Positions 22,985 through 34,427 of a stretch of DNA of 64,000 nt are shown here, one piece after another. The translations under genes and the position numbers were made by a program. The stretch is from Epiperipatus broadwayi. Lineage: Eukaryota > Onychophora > Udeonychophora > Euonychophora > Peripatidae. The stretch covers positions 370,001 to 434,000 of the forward strand of contig JAQFVV010006649.1 of the NCBI GenBank assembly GCA_028023455.1, given 5' to 3'. Numbering within the stretch: position 1 is the stretch's first letter; every line of letters begins with the position of its first letter. The notes below the pieces were generated by a model. The model was not told the origin of the DNA and searched no databases. It saw only the letters and a list, made by a program, of their open reading frames with translations.

Positions 22985-24344
22985 AACATTATAATATCCA
23001 TTATTCTGATATCTTATTCACTAACTAATTTCTTCTATTTTTATCATTATTTTCTTAAAAAACAACAACAGATAACTGCAAGTAAATAGTTAAGCTGAGA
23101 TAAACTCTGGGACTTGTTGGAGGCATATGAAGTTTCACTTATATACAACATATAAAAGTGTCTCATGTTATATATATATTTATGCATGTTGTAAAGTACT
23201 GTACACTTTCAGGTCAATAAACAATATGCTAATCAGTGATCAAAACAAGACCTGTTATACACTATATACATTGAGCATAAGGGGCGACTCAGAACAAAAT
23301 GTAACGTAGATTGTGGCTCCCAAAACGGGTGCTAGGCAATACTTTTGTCTTACTGTCTTTTATATCTCCTGTGAGAAAACTAATTTATTACAAATTTTTT
23401 GATTTATATACTTAGTTACTAATTTTTTTTCTTTTCCAGAATATATCTTTTTATTAACAAAATAAAACATTTCATTCAAAAACATTCAATGAAATAAATC
23501 TTAACTTCCAAGATCTTGTATGTATATATCTTTCAATAATAGTCCTCATCACACCTATTGCTTCTTTTGTTTGTTTATTTTTTATTCTTTTTAAAGTCAA
23601 ACTGCTCTACAAAACATTACCATATTTTAGTTGCAGCTCTATTCAAATCTCAATACTTTTATCTGTGACTAACATAATAAATATATTGTATATCTTTAAA
23701 TTTTATTGTATTAAATTTTTTCTCTAAAGAAATTATAATTTGGAAAATCTACTGATCACTTTCTTAAGTCATAAAGATAGAAATAATTTTATTTTTTAAA
23801 GTTTTAATATATTATTTAACTGAAATTTTATCAATTTGCTAGAGCTTTTACCTCATTTTTCATGATTGCAGTGGATGTCACCCTATTTATATCACTTTTT
23901 TAAGGTTTTATATTTCTATCATGTGAATTATTTAAATACTCTTCATCTTTATTATGAATTCTCTTTACTGCTTAATAATTTAAATGTTTTATTCAGTTAT
24001 TGCATTCCTGTGCTCTGGTTTTTTCATTTCTTTGCTACTATTTTTTTAGCATTTCTTGTTAAATATCTTATTTTACAGTTATCCAATACAAAATTCATAT
24101 TTTTCATCTTATTAATTAATAATTTTTAACCAAAACTTTTTTTACTTTTTTTAAATCTTCATACATCTTATTGCTGATACAATTTTGTTTAGATTTTAAA
24201 ATATTTTCTTTCATTTGAATTTACATTATCATTTGTCTTGTTATTATTTTTAGCTTATATCAAAAACAATTTCATTTTTTTATGAACTGTTTAAATAAAC
24301 ATCATATGATCATCATTTCTTATCCTTGCTCGTAATTTATTAAT
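22985..24344. other. AT-rich non-coding stretch
   Basis: Short open frames (for example 23866-24129) are low-complexity, rich in F, L, Y and I, and look like chance readings of T-rich DNA. No feature supported. Confidence 0.6.
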
Positions 24345-24442
24345 ACAGGCAAAACTCTATATGTATTGCCACTCAGTGCAAGCCAGAGTAATCAATGGAT
24401 GCCAGAAGGCTTGTGCATAAAATCCCCATCTAGTGCCTACTC

Positions 24443-24501
24443 ATCCAATGTCCCCAGACTAGTTTCTGGATTGTAGCCTTCATCAGTTACGTGCCTTGGA
24501 T
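24443..24501 (-). ncRNA. Decayed hammerhead-like motif in satellite unit
   Basis: On the minus strand: outer stem ATCCAA/TTGGAT, core CTGATGA, then GAAAC and TAGTC are all present. The inner part of stem I is mutated and stem II is reduced to two pairs, so this copy is probably inactive. Confidence 0.35.
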
Positions 24502-24814
24502 CTGAGAGCATTGCACCTAGATCTTAGGATCTAATGCAACCCTCCAGCAGCTATCTTTTATCTCTACTTAATTACAAAACTATGAGACTTAAATTGAAAA
24601 CACTATAATATTTTCAATCCAAGCTCATCAGCTTATATAGTCGTATAGGTCTGAACTCAATTCAGTACCCATACATTTTTGGTATCTTTGGTTCTTTAAT
24701 AATCATAGCCACCATTATCCTATTGGGCAGGATTGGTTTAAAGCCAATAAACATCACATGATCACCATTTTTTATGTTTGCTCTTAACTGTTATTAAAAC
24801 ATGCAAAACTTTAT

Positions 24815-24818
24815 ACGT
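24815..24818. repeat. Target-site duplication ACGT, left copy
   Basis: ACGT directly precedes the TGTG start of the 5' LTR and recurs at 32073-32076, directly after the TTACA end of the 3' LTR. Removing the element restores an uninterrupted satellite unit. Confidence 0.85.
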
Positions 24819-26437
24819 TGTGAAAGAATGGGTTCAAACCAAGCACAAAAGGTGATCGTCATCATATATATATGATGACTATTAAATTTAGCGGTCTTAA
24901 ATATTATTGTTTTTTGTTTTATTGTGTGGTTATGCTTGTTTAAATATATATATAGGAAAGGGGGGGTCATGCTCTGTTTTTTCGAAAGTTATGTATGTAT
25001 GGGTTATGGATGTATGCATGAATAGGTTTAACTGTTTGGGAGGGGAGAGATGAGGTTTTCTTTTGCTTTGGTGTTTTATGAGAAGCATAGAAATTGTCAG
25101 AACAATTAAATTTGAAAGGTGCTAAAAGCTTTTATGTATCTCAATAGGAATCCGATTGGGCTTAAAACAAGGCAACAGGAAATAGAAAAACCAGTAAATT
25201 TTCTAGAAAGAATGGAGGGGTGGTTATAAAAGGAAAGGACCCAGACTACTAGACGTCTTGTCCCTGCAGAGCGCGAAGTAAAAATATAGAGTTTTAGTTA
25301 ACGCAGCAGAGATTGATATAATATCACATCAAATCGTGGTCAAAATGGAAATGTGGGGGAGTCTACCGAATCGGGCTCAAACCCTATCCCCAACTAATTT
25401 ATGCTGCTATGACTAATGAAAGAATATGCCTCATTGGATTAAAAACTACTGTCATTGTCAAAGCTGTGAATCGTCAACTTTCTGGAAATGGACATCGGAA
25501 AAATAAAGAAGAAACCTCGCATGTTGTCATATATTTATCTGGATTCATATTAAACTGTAAATGTGTTTTATTCTATGAGTTCCTCGGGGAAATGCAGTTA
25601 GTATAGACTTTTGTATTGATTTCAGTCAAAATTCTATAATGGATTCCCTCAACTTTATGAACAAAATTCAACTTAAGAGTATTTACCAAGAAATAATAAA
25701 ATGTGTAAGCTTGTATTTTCATTAATATCTGACATCACATCTTGAACTAAACTAATAGTCATAAAGAAAAAAAAAACTTATAAATAAAAAGATAATTTCT
25801 TTTCAATCTCTTCTCGACTTAAACCTTACCTCAAATGTAAATTGCATATATGAGTGTGTGTTATATGTGTGTGTTAATTGAAACAGCAGAGCATTAATTT
25901 TATGTATTGAAGGGTTGTTCTTTTCTCATTTATATAATATTATCTATTGATGTTAATTTGTAAACTAATAAATTTTATGTTTTTAAAATCACGTGTGTAA
26001 TATATTTTTTTGTGTACTTGTAACTCTTAGTGAGGGTTTATAGGTAGATGGATTCTCAATTATAAAGGGATACTGCAATACGAGGGTGATTATTTCCAAC
26101 TCATATTTATTCCCGGCAATAATGCCACCCGACCTGAGTCTGGGCTAGCCGACAGTCAAGCCTCTAGTCTATAGTTATATATTAGTTTTCTCATCATTAG
26201 TTTTATCCTCTTTGCATAATTCTTATTTTATATAAGATTGGCGCTTGGAGTCTGCTAATGTCCACAAATACGCATTGGGAAAACTATTTTTCTTATCATA
26301 GATTAGAATAATACATACAGTAGAAGTAGGTATTTATATGCTCATAAGTAATAGATTCACATATATGTATGCATGTGATAATAAATCTATATATATATAT
26401 ATATACTGTCCTATAAGAAAAGGGATGTTTTGTTACA
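24819..26437 (+). repeat. 5' LTR of the nested decayed gypsy element
   Basis: 1619 bp, from TGTGAAAG to TTACA, matching 30428-32072 throughout with substantial divergence and indels. It contains a TATA box at 25225-25232. The divergence shows an older insertion than the 12.8-23.0 kb element. Confidence 0.88.
25225..25232 (+). promoter_or_regulatory. LTR TATA box
   Basis: TATAAAAG, followed about 20-30 bp later by a conserved AGACTACTAGACG-like segment that probably holds the start site. It is conserved at 30789-30796 in the other LTR. Confidence 0.7.
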
Positions 26438-26438
26438 A

Positions 26439-26453
26439 TGGCGTGACCAAGGG
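26439..26453 (+). other. Primer-binding site of the nested gypsy element
   Basis: TGGCGTGACCAAGGG starts one base after the LTR end. It keeps the TGGCG start but differs from the site of the 12.8-23.0 kb element, so this element may use another tRNA or the site has mutated. Confidence 0.6.
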
Positions 26454-29400
26454 CCTCTCGAAGAGAAGTAGAGTGCAATTGGGAAAACGGAAGGAGAAAT
26501 ATAGGGATAGTTGTGAGATGCTTCAATTTTGAAAAGTTGTGTTTTGTATATTTGCTTTAAAAAGGAAGCAACCCATCAGAATTCAAGAAATATACAAAAA
26601 AGGCAGAAATGTGTTTAGACTCTTATACAGATTAATCTGTTTTAACAAGATTTAGAAAGTCAAATAAAGGGGGGGAACTAAATCCTAGACCAGAGAGACA
26701 GTAAAATAGTAGTTGAGACCAACAATAAAGCAGTACAAGATGTTTGGGTTGGGGGATGGGATCCGAGACGTTCAACTGGAAACAGAAAACAAAGCAGTAA
26801 ACGCGAGTATACAAGGATGATAGAGATGGGAAAGGAAATACAACAAACATTTAAAGGGAGGAGAGGAGAGATTTCAGTAGAATACCTAAAAAGTTTTTTA
26901 AAAAGATACTTTTGTATATATGAGGTGGGGGAATGCCTGCAGGAGCACACTTTGGATTGGTGGTAGTCACTAAGGACTCAACTAAAGATGCTTGAGGAGT
27001 ATGAAAGGATGATAAAGAAAACATTGTGGGGTGAGGAACATCAAATCTCACATTATCCAGAATAAAGTTTCATGAAGAGGTGAAAGAAGCGTACGTCCAG
27101 TTTTTCAGACATCAGGTGTCACGATTGGAGGAACTAGAGGGCAGTAAGTTATCAGAAAACAGATCTTAATGATTGTGTGCAGAAATCTGCCGATTGAAGT
27201 AATGATAAGAATAGGGATATGAAAAGGAGAGGGGCAAGAGAGGTCAATAGGATATTGGGACAACTGGAGGTTAGCGAACAATGGCGGAAGAAAAGAAAAG
27301 AGGAAAAATGAGATCAGAGGGAGGAAGAGAAGAGCATGGGAAATTTGTTATGTTCAGATAAGGAAGGGTTCCAAAGTATGCAAGTGAGTGCTGTCCAAGA
27401 ATAGAAATAGAGATTGCTGGGAGGCATGCTGAGGCATTAGTGGACTGTCAGCCAAATATCTGCACTGTCTGAGGAATTGTTTGCACAAATTGTGAGCCAG
27501 CAGGTCAGCATCTGGACCTTCCCTACTAAGCCAGTCCAAATAAGAATGGCAAATAATAAAATGGCAAGGGTGGAGTCCAAGCATGTGTGGATGGACCTTT
27601 ACATCAATGGGGAACCATTTCCTCATGTATTCCTGTTCATGAAAAACTTGATTCATGACATACTGCTAGGGTCCAATTTTTTAAACAGGGATAGATGCGC
27701 AATAGGTTTTAGAATAGGTCAGTTTATAAGTGAAGGGGAGGCCACCAGGTTCACTACAGTTCAATTACATCAGTCAGTAGGAGTAATATGGATAAAAGGG
27801 GAAGTGAGGGGGATTGAAGACAAAATTAGGGAAATAATTTCTGCAAATGAGGTTTTCAGGCATACATTACATCATTACCATTAGGTGTTTTCAGAAGTAC
27901 CAGGTGTGATCGAAAGCTTTAAGCAATGCATGAAACTGAAACATGACCAGCCCTTACAATCTCGCTCTAATTTGGTACCCTATCAATATAGCGAGGAGGT
28001 AGATAAACAAGCCAGATGACAGAATGGGGGATAATATCTAAATGTTCATCGCCTTATTGTAACCCTCGAGTGGGGTGATTAGAGCATGCCTGGATGCCAC
28101 ACAACTGAACCGTGTAACGGTCCCGGATTGCAATATTTTGCCTCCAATACATGAGTTATTGCGAGGACTCAAGGGTAAACTGATATTCTCAACATTTGGT
28201 CTGACTGCCAGTAATTGGCAAATCCAGCTCCATCCTGAGGACAGTTAATACATGGCATTTTGGTATGAAGGATACTCATACCAGTGTAACAGAATGCTGT
28301 TTGGGCTCATAAATAGCAGGATCTGGATTGTTAAGGTGCCACAGCCAAATGCTGGCAGACAAGTAAAAAATGTGTAACTATGTATATCGATGATGTGTAA
28401 TAGCCTCATCCAGTATTGAGGAGCAGTGAAAAGATGTTGAGATATTTCTCCGTGAATGTCAGAGGAAGGGCATCACAATCAATTTAAATAAAAGTACCAC
28501 GATGAAAAATGAATTAACATTCTTGGGTGACCTGGTGGGTGCTCATTCGGTGAAACCATCCGGTCAAAGTATTGGCCATCAGGGAGTTCCAGCTTCCCCA
28601 CTGAAATCTCGGAAGCAGATCCGGTCATTCCTGGGCCATAGTAATTTCTAGAACATTCCATGAATGGCTATTCAAACACACAGAACCTCTAGTTACATTA
28701 CTAAGAAAGGGTACCCCATGGAGGTGGGACCAAGAACAGGAGAAGGCCCTTAAGGATATAAAGGAGGATTTACTAAACAAGCTATGCTATCATTTCTGAT
28801 TTTACCGAACCATTTGTGGTACAAACAGGCAGCAGTGGATATGGCTTAGGGCTACACTATCACAAATACAGGAAGGAAATGAAATGGGAGTACTGTATTT
28901 TATCATCTACTGAAGGGACCCAACTGAATTTCTCCACCACCAAAAAGGAGGCCCTGGCAATTGTCTGGGCATTCAAGAAGTTTTGCACATTTTTGTTAGG
29001 GTCAGAAGTGATCGTGGTGATTGATCATAAATGTCTGGAGTTTGTAAATTGCAGTTACCTTACCAAAAGACAGTTTATACATTGGAGCTTGTTGCTGCAG
29101 GAATACAATTACACCGTTCAATATTGCTGGTGACCGGAGAACATCATTGCTGATATTTTGAGCCGGAATCTGTCTGGGTATCAGCCTGGTCACCTGGGTG
29201 CAAAGAACTTGTATATTGCTAGTGTGGGTATAGGAATCAATAAAAAGGTAGAAGAGGACTTGGCTCATTTGCAGAATTGGCAGCATCAAGATGAGCAATT
29301 GAAAGAGCTGATGACCGAGATGAGTGGAAACTAGGATGTGGCAACCTATCTGCACCAGCTGTATGGCCACTATGGTGTGCTTAAAATTGGAGCATTTGAT

Positions 29401-30417
29401 TTGGAAGTGATTTCACTGGCCTAGCATTCATGCATCCATTGTGAATATGTTGAGGGAATGTGATAGCTGCCAGAGAACCAAACCGGCGAACAGAAATTAC
29501 ATGGCTCCTATGTTATCAATAATACCAAACCGACCTCAAGAAATAGTAGCTTTGGACTTTTACGGTGCTCTGCCAGCATTCAATAAAAATCTTGTCAGGT
29601 AGTACAATTTATTTTCAAAGTACATGTCTACGTATCCCATCATGTAAGTAAATGCGAAGAATGCCATCAAGATGTTAGAAGGCAGGCATTTCACAGACCG
29701 GAAAACCCAAGAGCATTTTATCTGACCATGGCACACCATTCACATCCAAGGAATGGCACCAATGGGTCCATCGTCATGGGATTAGGTACAACTTTACATC
29801 AATTAGGAACCCGCAATCTAACCCCTGTGAACGAGTGATGAGGGAGTTAGGGCACCTGTTTTGTACTTATACAGGCATGAATCATAAGGGCTGGTTGAAA
29901 TGGACCCCTCAAGTAGTGAACTTCATAAAACTGGTTCATAAATGAACCAACCGGGTTCATCCTGTTTCGCCTCCAACTTGGGCAAAACAACCCATGTCAG
30001 ATTAAGACTTGTACCTGGGATAGAGGAATCGCGTATCGACCAAAAAACACTAGGACAGGGCATATCAGACCTTACAGCAGACGAGCCATCAATGAAGGAG
30101 AACGATAGAGAACAGGACGTATTTAAAGTGGGAGATCGGGTCATGGTTAAAACCCCACACCTCAACGACCTGGGTAGATTTGTGTACTGAAAATTCTGCA
30201 ACTTGTATGAGGGTCCTTAACCATATGTCATAATCAAGGAGAGAATGCATTTTGGGTGGACACTGGGTGCGAAATCAAGGTATATAACACTTGATCATTA
30301 AAGACTGCCTGGCCCTCTGCAGGTATGGACAACTCAGGGACCAGCAGATAAACGTATAAGGAAATAGAAAATGTAAATGAGGCATTCAAATACACGAGAT
30401 ATTTGAAGGCTTTTGAA

Positions 30418-30427
30418 CAGGGGGTAT
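30418..30427 (+). other. Polypurine tract of the nested gypsy element
   Basis: CAGGGGGTAT-like purine stretch immediately before TGTGAGGG, the start of the 3' LTR. Confidence 0.6.
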
Positions 30428-32072
30428 TGTGAGGGTTCAAACCAGGTCGTTATCATTATACTATATGATGACTTAAATGTAGCGGTCTGAAATTTAATTA
30501 GTTTTTTGTTTTATTTTATTGTGTGGTTATTGTTGTTTAAAAGTATATATAGGAAAGGGGGGAGTTCACACTCTTGTTTCAAAACAGTGATATATGTATG
30601 GATTATGGATGTGTGCATGAATATGTTTAACTGTTAGGAGGGGAGATATGAGGCTTTCTTTTGCTTGCCAGAAAAATTAAATTTGAAAGGTGCCTAAAAG
30701 CTTTTACGTATCTCGATAGGAATCCAGTTGAGCATAAGACAACAGGAAATAGATAACCAGTGAACTTTTTATAATGGAGGGGGGGGAGTATAAAAGAGAA
30801 AATGACACAGACTGCTAGATGTTTTGTCCCTGCAGACCACGAATTAAAGTATAGAGATATAGTTTATGCAGCAGAAATTGATATAATTCCACATCAAATC
30901 GCGGTCAAAATGGAAATGTGGGGTTGAGAGTCTATCGTATCTGGCTCAAACCCTATCCCCAACTAATTGTATGCTGTTATGACTAAATGAAGAAAGAATA
31001 TCCTCATTGGATTAAAAGCTACCGCCATTATCAAAGCTGTGAATCGTCAACTTTCTGGAAATAGAGATTGGAAAAATAAAGAAGAAACCTCGCATGTTGT
31101 CATATATTTATCTGGATTCATATTAAACTGTAAATGTGTTTTATTCTAGGATCTCCCCAGGGAAATGCAGGTACTATAAACTTTTGTATTGATTTCGGTC
31201 AAAATTCCATAACGGAATCCCTCAACTTTGTGAACAAAATTCAACTTAAGAGTATTTATCAAGAAATAATAAATTGTGTAAGCTTGTATTTTCATTAATA
31301 TCTGATGTCATGCCTTGAACTAAACTAATAGTCATAAAGAAAAAAAACAATAAATAAAAATAGAATTTTTTTTTAATCTCTTCTATGAATGTGTGTGTGT
31401 TGATTGAAACAGCAGAGCATTAATTTTATGTATTGAAAGGTTCTTTCCTCGTTTATATAATAACATCTATTGACATTAATTTGTAAAGTAATAAATTTTA
31501 TATTAGCTTCTAAGATCACGTGTGTAATATATTTTTTTGTGTACTTGTAACCATTAGTAAGGGTTTATAGGTAGAGGGATTCTCGATTATAAAGGAGTAC
31601 TGAAATCTGAAGGTGATTATTTCCGACTCATATCTACTTCTGGCAATAATGCCAACCGATCTGAGTCTGAGCTAGCAGACAATCAAACCTCTCTACTCTC
31701 GTTATATATTAGTTGCTCATCATTAGTTTATCCTCTTAACATAATTCTTATTTTATATAAAATTGGCGCTTGCAATCTGCTAGATGTCCACAAATACGCG
31801 TTGGGAAAGCTGTTCTCTTATTATCATAGATTAGAATAAAACATATGGTAGAAGTAGGTATTTTTTGCGTTATTTTCATAAGTAATAGATTCGCATATAT
31901 CTATGCATGCGATAATAAATCTATGTATATATACGTGTCTATTGTTCTATTAGAAAAGGGAGGTTTTGTTACAAAATTTTGCGTATATTCTCAATAAGTA
32001 ATAGATTCGCATATATGCATACGTGCGATAATAAATATGTCTCCTGTGCTATAAGAAAAAGGTTTTGTTACA
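30428..32072 (+). repeat. 3' LTR of the nested decayed gypsy element
   Basis: 1645 bp from TGTGAGGG to TTACA, homologous to 24819-26437. TATA box at 30789-30796. The last 200 bp contain a near-tandem duplication of the LTR end (about 31865-31975 and 31980-32072), so the TTTTGTTACA terminus appears twice. Confidence 0.88.
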
Positions 32073-32076
32073 ACGT
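32073..32076. repeat. Target-site duplication ACGT, right copy
   Basis: Matches 24815-24818. Confidence 0.85.
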
Positions 32077-32513
32077 ATTGCCACTCAGTGCAATCCCGAG
32101 TAATCAATGGATGGCAGAAGGCTTGTGCATAAAATCCCCATCTAGTGCCCACTGATCCAATATCCCCAGAGTAGTTTGTCTTGTGGCCTTCGTCAGTGAG
32201 GAGCCTTGGATCTGAGAGCACTGCACCTAGGTCTTAGGATCCAATGCAACTCTCCAGCAGCCACCTTTTATCTCTCCTTAACTATGAGACTTAAATTGAA
32301 AACACTATATTTTCAATCCAAGCTAATCAGCTTATATAGTCATATAGGTATGAATTCAGTTCAGTACCTATACATTTTGGCATCTTTCGTTCTTTAATAA
32401 TCATAGCCACTACTATCCTATTGGACAGGATTGATTTAAAGCCAATAAACATCACATTATCACCATTTTTATGCTTGCTCTTAATTGTTATTAAAACAGG
32501 CAAAACTATATGT
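32077..32513 (-). repeat. Satellite unit (437 bp), same orientation as the left unit
   Basis: Starts at ATTGCCACTCAG and ends before the next ATTGCCACTCAG at 32514. It aligns along its length with the unit at 24365-24818. A hammerhead-like motif lies on the minus strand at 32155-32211. Confidence 0.85.
32155..32211 (-). ncRNA. Hammerhead-like motif, partly decayed
   Basis: On the minus strand both halves of stem I are intact (ATCCAA/TTGGAT outer, TCCTCA/TGGGGA inner with one G-U pair), and CTGACGA and the GGC stem-II strand are present. The second core strand has changed (ACAAAC for GAAAC) and the GTC triplet is CTC, so activity is not expected. Confidence 0.4.
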
Positions 32514-32776
32514 ATTGCCACTCAGTGCAAGCCAGAGTAATCAATGGATGTCAGAAGGCTTGTGCATAAAATCCCCATCTAGTCCCTACTCACCTTATAT
32601 TTCAGACTAGTTTCTGGCCTGTAGCCTTCGTCAAATCCAAGGCTCCTCACTGATGAAGGCCACAAGCCAGGAATTAGTCTGGAGATATTGGATGAGTAGG
32701 CACTAGATGAGAATTTTATGCACCAGTGTTTTGGCAACCATTGATTACTCTGGCTTGCACTGAGTGGCAATACGTA
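32510..32776. repeat. Large palindrome at the satellite inversion junction
   Basis: The partial unit before 32633 and the partial unit after about 32651 are reverse complements, with arms near 125 bp, imperfect, around an asymmetric centre of about 17 bp. In single-stranded form this would be a long hairpin. Confidence 0.75.
32514..32633 (-). repeat. Partial satellite unit leading to an inversion point
   Basis: Third unit in the same orientation, cut at about 32633, where the array flips strand. The cut falls in the hammerhead-like motif. Confidence 0.8.
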
Positions 32777-33745
32777 TAGAGAGTTTTGCCTGTTTTATTA
32801 ACAGTTAACAAGCATAAGAAATGGTGATTATGTGATGTTTGTTTGCTTTAAACCAATTTTGTCCAATAGGATAGTGGTGGCTAAGGTTCTTAAAGACTAA
32901 AGACACCAAAATGTATAGGTACTGAACTGAGTTCAGACCTGTATGATTATATAAGCTGTTGAGCTTGGATTGAAAATATTATAGTGTTGTCAATTTAAGT
33001 CTCATAGTTACCGTCATTAAGTAGAAATAAAAGGTGACTGCTTGAGGGTTGCATTAGATCCTAAGATTTAGGTGCAATGCTTTCAGATCCAAGGCTCCTC
33101 ACTGACGAAGGCCACAAGCCAGAAACTAGTCTGAGGATATTGGATGAGTAGGCACTAGATGGGGATTTTATGCACAAGCCTTCTGGCATTTATTGATTAC
33201 TCTGGCTTGCACTGAGTGGCAATACATATATAGAGAGTTTTGCCTGTTTTAATATGTTAAGAGCAAGCAGAAGAAATGGTGATTATATGATGCTTATTGA
33301 TTTTAAACCAATCCTGCCCAATAGGGTAGTGGTGGCTATATGATGTTTATTGACTTTAAACTAATCCTTCCCAATAGGATAGTGGTGGCTATGGGGTTAT
33401 TAAAGAACCAAAGTCACCAAAGTGTATAGGTACTGACCTGAATTCAGACTTGTATGACTTTATAAGCTGATGAGCTTGGATTGAAAATATAGTGTTTTCA
33501 ATTTAAGTCTCGTAGTTTTGTAGTTAAGTAGAGATAAAAGGTGGCTGCTGGAGGGTTGCATTAGATCCTGAGAATGCTCTCAGATCCGAGGCTCCACTAC
33601 TGACCATGGTCACAAACCAGAAACTAGTCTGGGGATATAGGATAAGTAGGAACTAGATGGGGATTTTATGTACAAGCCTTCTGGCATTTATTGATTACTC
33701 TGGCTTGCACTGAGTGGCAATAGGTATAGAGAATTTTGCCTGTTA
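32634..33745 (+). repeat. Inverted satellite units (one partial, two full)
   Basis: The reverse-complement landmark CTGAGTGGCAAT ends at 32771, 33223 and 33721, giving unit lengths of 452 and 498 bp. The longer one includes a local duplication of about 51 bp (about 33280-33390, a TTTATTGACTTTAAACTAATCC-like segment). The array stops near 33745. Confidence 0.85.
33087..33145 (+). ncRNA. Hammerhead-ribozyme-like RNA in satellite unit
   Basis: The 59-nt segment can be drawn as a type-I hammerhead. Stem I outer: ATCCAA (33087-33092) with TTGGAT (33140-33145). Internal loop: GGC opposite TA. Stem I inner: TCCTCA (33096-33101) with TGAGGA (33132-33137), six Watson-Crick pairs. Core 1: CTGACGA (33102-33108), matching CUGANGA. 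Stem II: GGC/GCC with a CACAA loop, flanked by an A-A mismatch. Core 2: GAAA then C (33122-33126). Stem III is only C-G around TA, giving the cleavage-type triplet GTC at 33129-33131. Known tandem-repeat hammerheads (newt, schistosome and cave-cricket satellites, Penelope-like elements) also use weak stem III and may act as dimers. The A-A pair next to the core is a real weakness. Confidence 0.5.
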
Positions 33746-34270
33746 TTATAATAACTTTAATACATTATTCTTGATTCAAATAGATGTAGCAGACAGATTT
33801 AGGTTCTCTTGCCTTATATACATAGCAAAAATAAGTAAACAGTATTGTGTTCAGTAATGATCAACTACCTTGTCTAGTAACTCATAAGAATTTCAAAGAC
33901 CAGAAGTTACAGAGATTGAACTGTGATCGAAAAAACTTGAGTTCTAAATTTCACTGCACTAAGCAGCTTGGTAAAATAATCAATTACGACAATGCTCAGG
34001 ATTTTTACGAAAAGTTTAAACACTAGAGGTGACAGTTACAGCCATGATCTATAGTTCTTGAGTTCTATAATCTGGCATTATTAATGCACCAAAACATGCA
34101 AGGCAGCAATAAAGTATTATGATCATTATAAACTTTCGGTCTCTGTACTGAGTAGTTCATTCTACGCTTGCTTGGGGCATTACCTTGTCGATTATGGAAA
34201 GAAGGGGAGCTGGGGCTCCAAGGCTGAGTTCCAAAATCAGGTTGGAGTTAGCTTTGATTATTTTAATATG
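33746..34270. other. Unassigned stretch before the LINE
   Basis: About 500 bp without a coding signal. It may hold the 5' untranslated region of the LINE that follows, but nothing in it proves this. Confidence 0.4.
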
Positions 34271-34276
34271 GAAAGT

Positions 34277-34427
34277 GTTAATTATATCACTTTTGTTTAA
34301 ACAAAGTCAGAAATATTGGACTCTAGTGATGCAATAATTGTCAACAGCAATGTTAATAATATCACTTTTGTTAATTAGAAGTCGGAAATATTGGACTCTA
34401 GTGATGCAATAATTGTCAACAGCAATC
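34277..34427. repeat. 75-bp tandem duplication at the LINE 5' side
   Basis: Two copies (34277-34352 and 34353-34427) share TATTGGACTCTAGTGATGC and ATTGTCAACAGCAAT. The ORF1-side open frame begins at the second copy. Confidence 0.85.

Larger units (their letters stand above)
24345..24818 (-). repeat. Satellite unit, left part (interrupted by LTR element)
   Basis: This 454-bp unit (24365-24818, measured from its ATTGCCACTCAG landmark) is one member of a family found again at 32077-33745. It ends at TATACGT, where the gypsy element inserted, and continues with ATTGCCACTCAG at 32077. The minus strand carries a decayed hammerhead-like motif at 24443-24501. Confidence 0.85.
26438..30427 (+). pseudogene. 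Decayed gag-pol of the nested gypsy element
   Basis: Recognisable pieces in the normal order, broken by many stops and frameshifts. Gag: an FFRHQVSRLEEL segment near 27098 equivalent to FFRRQVSKLKTL of the intact element. Protease: ALVDCQ near 27435 (the active-site triplet damaged), with the domain continuing in an open block at 27477-27884 that contains DILLGSNFL. RT: about 27880-28660 with MYIDDV near 28380. RNase H: open block 28816-29133, where the first catalytic Asp is replaced (QTGSSGYG instead of QTDSSGYG). Integrase: LYGHYGV near 29360, ALDFYG near 29550, SDHGTPF near 29718 and NPQSNPCERVMRELG near 29811. The integrase tail is at about 29940-30300. The pieces share many motifs with the intact pol, so the two elements are the same gypsy lineage. 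The copy cannot be functional. Confidence 0.9.

Noticed and set aside
23314-23329. TGGCTCCCAAAACGGG, resembling a retroelement primer-binding site
   Set aside because: The preceding bases do not end in CA, and no coding remnant follows. Likely chance.
23866-24129. 87-codon open frame rich in F, L, Y and I
   Set aside because: Composition mirrors T-rich DNA; no motif, no splice context and no family recognised.
25353-25392. Hairpin-like GGGG...CCCC with a T-arm-like GGGCTCAAACCC
   Set aside because: Only about 40 nt and inside an LTR; not a tRNA.
26296-27051. Several minus-strand frames of 64-90 codons
   Set aside because: They lie antisense to the LTR end and gag of the nested gypsy element and read low-complexity or unmatched text.
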